NCBI GenBank assembly: GCA_013911195.1
Contig: JACETS010000001.1
Coordinates: forward strand, 1-41,180
Origin: Verrucomicrobiales bacterium
GTDB taxonomy: Bacteria; Verrucomicrobiota; Verrucomicrobiia; Verrucomicrobiales; DEV007
Length of the DNA: 41,180 bases
Direction: 5' to 3'
Shown here in pieces: positions 40,204 through 41,180 of the stretch. The translations under genes and the position numbers were made by a program. The notes beneath the pieces were generated by a model, which was not told the DNA's origin, searched no databases, and was given only the letters and a program-made list of their open reading frames with translations. How positions within the stretch are numbered: the first letter of the stretch is position 1; each line of letters opens with the position of its first letter.

Positions 40204-41180
40204 ATGTTATTTGAATCAAAAGCTAGTAAATCAAAATTTCTCAAATTAACTGGTCTTTTAATTTTGAGTTTTGCTTCATTCTTTTTTGTTTCTTGTCAAG
40301 AAAACCTAAAAAAAGGAACTGCTGATATTAAATTGGAGCAGATTAGCGACGCATTAATGCCTAAACCTAGTCAATGGCTTGGTCATTTTGGCAGCAACAG
40401 AAATGGCATGTCAGCAGAGACTAATTTGAATCTTGATTGGTTTAATTCTGAGCCCAAACGTCTATGGAAAATTGAAATTGGTACAGGCGTGTCAGGTGTA
40501 TCTGGGTATGACGATCTTTTGTTTTCTATGGGAAACATGAATGATTCCGACATTGTTTATAGTATTGATGCCAAAGATGGATCAATTCTCTGGAAATATA
40601 GTTATCGCTGTCCCTTAGATAAAAGAATGTTTGAGGGGGGGCCAGCAGTAACGCCGCTAATCGATATCAAAAGGAATCAGATATATACATTAAGTCATGA
40701 AGGGAATTTAAATTGCATTGATGTAAAAACTGGAAATTTAAAATGGGAAACCTCATATAAATCTGACGCATTTAATGGAAGAAGACCAACCTGGGGGTTT
40801 GCCTGTTCACCGCTATTATATAATGAAGAGTTAATTGTTTCGCCTGGTGGTAGCCAGTCAGCAATTGCTGGTCTTAATCCAATTGATGGATCACTTAAAT
40901 GGAGTCACGGTAATAGCACTGTTGGGTATTCGTCGCCAATTACTTTTACCCTCTCAGGCTCAGATTACATCGCACAACTTAATTCAGATAGTCTTGCCCT
41001 ATATGATGTAGAACAAAACAAAATAATATCGACTATAGATTGGCGAACTAAATATGGTGTTAATGCTTCAATTCCTCTTTACTCAGATGGCCATATTTTA
41101 GTGTCTTCCGGCTATGGAAAAGGCGGGGCTCTTTTCAAAATTGATGACCAAAACCTTAACTTAGTCTATGAATCGAAAGA
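40204..41180 (+). CDS. PQQ-type beta-propeller lipoprotein, cut by the right edge
   Basis: The frame is open from the ATG at 40204 to the end of the window (325 codons seen), so the 3' end is missing. Residues 12-31 form a signal peptide ending FFFVSC, with Cys31 in a lipobox-like position, so the mature protein should be a lipoprotein. The body is a PQQ/BamB-type propeller with repeated blades that each close with an Asp-x-x-x-G-x-x-x-W pattern: SIDAKDGSILWKY, CIDVKTGNLKWET and GLNPIDGSLKWSH. An early QWLGHFGSNRNGMS segment matches secreted PQQ-like proteins of PVC bacteria (WPxFRGPxGxG type). No cofactor residue can be judged from the part present. Possible roles are a quinoprotein-like dehydrogenase or a BamB-like scaffold. 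Confidence 0.8.
   Translation, partial: MLFESKASKSKFLKLTGLLILSFASFFFVSCQENLKKGTADIKLEQISDALMPKPSQWLGHFGSNRNGMSAETNLNLDWFNSEPKRLWKIEIGTGVSGVSGYDDLLFSMGNMNDSDIVYSIDAKDGSILWKYSYRCPLDKRMFEGGPAVTPLIDIKRNQIYTLSHEGNLNCIDVKTGNLKWETSYKSDAFNGRRPTWGFACSPLLYNEELIVSPGGSQSAIAGLNPIDGSLKWSHGNSTVGYSSPITFTLSGSDYIAQLNSDSLALYDVEQNKIISTIDWRTKYGVNASIPLYSDGHILVSSGYGKGGALFKIDDQNLNLVYESK

Noticed and set aside
1..41180. tRNA genes, CRISPR arrays, insertion sequences or prophage genes
   Set aside because: No T-loop or acceptor pairs, no spaced direct repeats and no transposase, integrase or phage protein were seen on either strand.

Overview
The window is AT-rich (about one third G+C by eye), densely coding bacterial DNA. 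It most likely comes from a low-GC member of the Verrucomicrobiota or a nearby PVC lineage, plausibly marine. The clues are a giant secreted protein with PVC-type modules (isochorismatase-like, ThuA-like, beta-propeller, HEAT, CxxCH cytochrome), a HEAT/DUF1080 protein, a DUF5069 protein, and an RpoD with a long basic N-terminus. This placement is inference; the window has no rRNA or tRNA gene. I find 31 protein genes, one of them cut by the right edge, and no mobile element, CRISPR array, tRNA or rRNA.

Layout. 1-6017: a NagZ-type glycosidase diverging from a NamZ-type (DUF1343) muramidase, then rsfS, cinA and a membrane-anchored ASH/FN3 protein. 6024-9443: der and pgsA (minus), then an rsmA gene fused in frame to a Nudix domain. 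9444-12766: a TPR lipoprotein-sized exported protein, a COG2958/HrgA-like winged-helix protein, a LolA-like protein and a DUF5069 protein. 12865-17361: the 1498-residue multidomain cytochrome protein, isolated by a strong terminator on its left. 17367-22107: rodA, thiG, a prepilin peptidase with a large insertion, and a HEAT/DUF1080 protein. 22111-25546: rpsI-rplM behind a near-consensus sigma-70 promoter, then purH-pdxJ. 25535-31405: two unknown exported or anchored proteins, an ABCG-like transporter and an AsmA-like protein. 31410-40044: rpoD-dnaG, a tandem ClpP-like/NfeD protein, dnaB and rplI. From 40204 a PQQ-type beta-propeller lipoprotein runs off the window.

Most genes are core functions: translation (rsfS, der, rsmA, rpsI, rplM, rplI), replication and transcription (dnaG, dnaB, rpoD), envelope (nagZ, namZ, rodA, pgsA) and cofactor or purine synthesis (thiG, pdxJ, purH). 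The accessory layer is secreted or envelope proteins. Three genome-wide habits stand out. No annotated gene has a convincing Shine-Dalgarno sequence. Six of the seven convergent gene pairs abut within 6 nt or overlap. Several -10-like hexamers lie so close to start codons that transcripts would be leaderless or nearly so.

The best candidates for new biology are the four-module secreted cytochrome protein, the RsmA-Nudix fusion, the HrgA-like protein with an apparently lost nuclease residue, the NfeD protein with one dead and one live ClpP-like copy, the lone SD-preceded leader ORF before purH, and the unexplained 338-nt gap between nfeD and dnaB.
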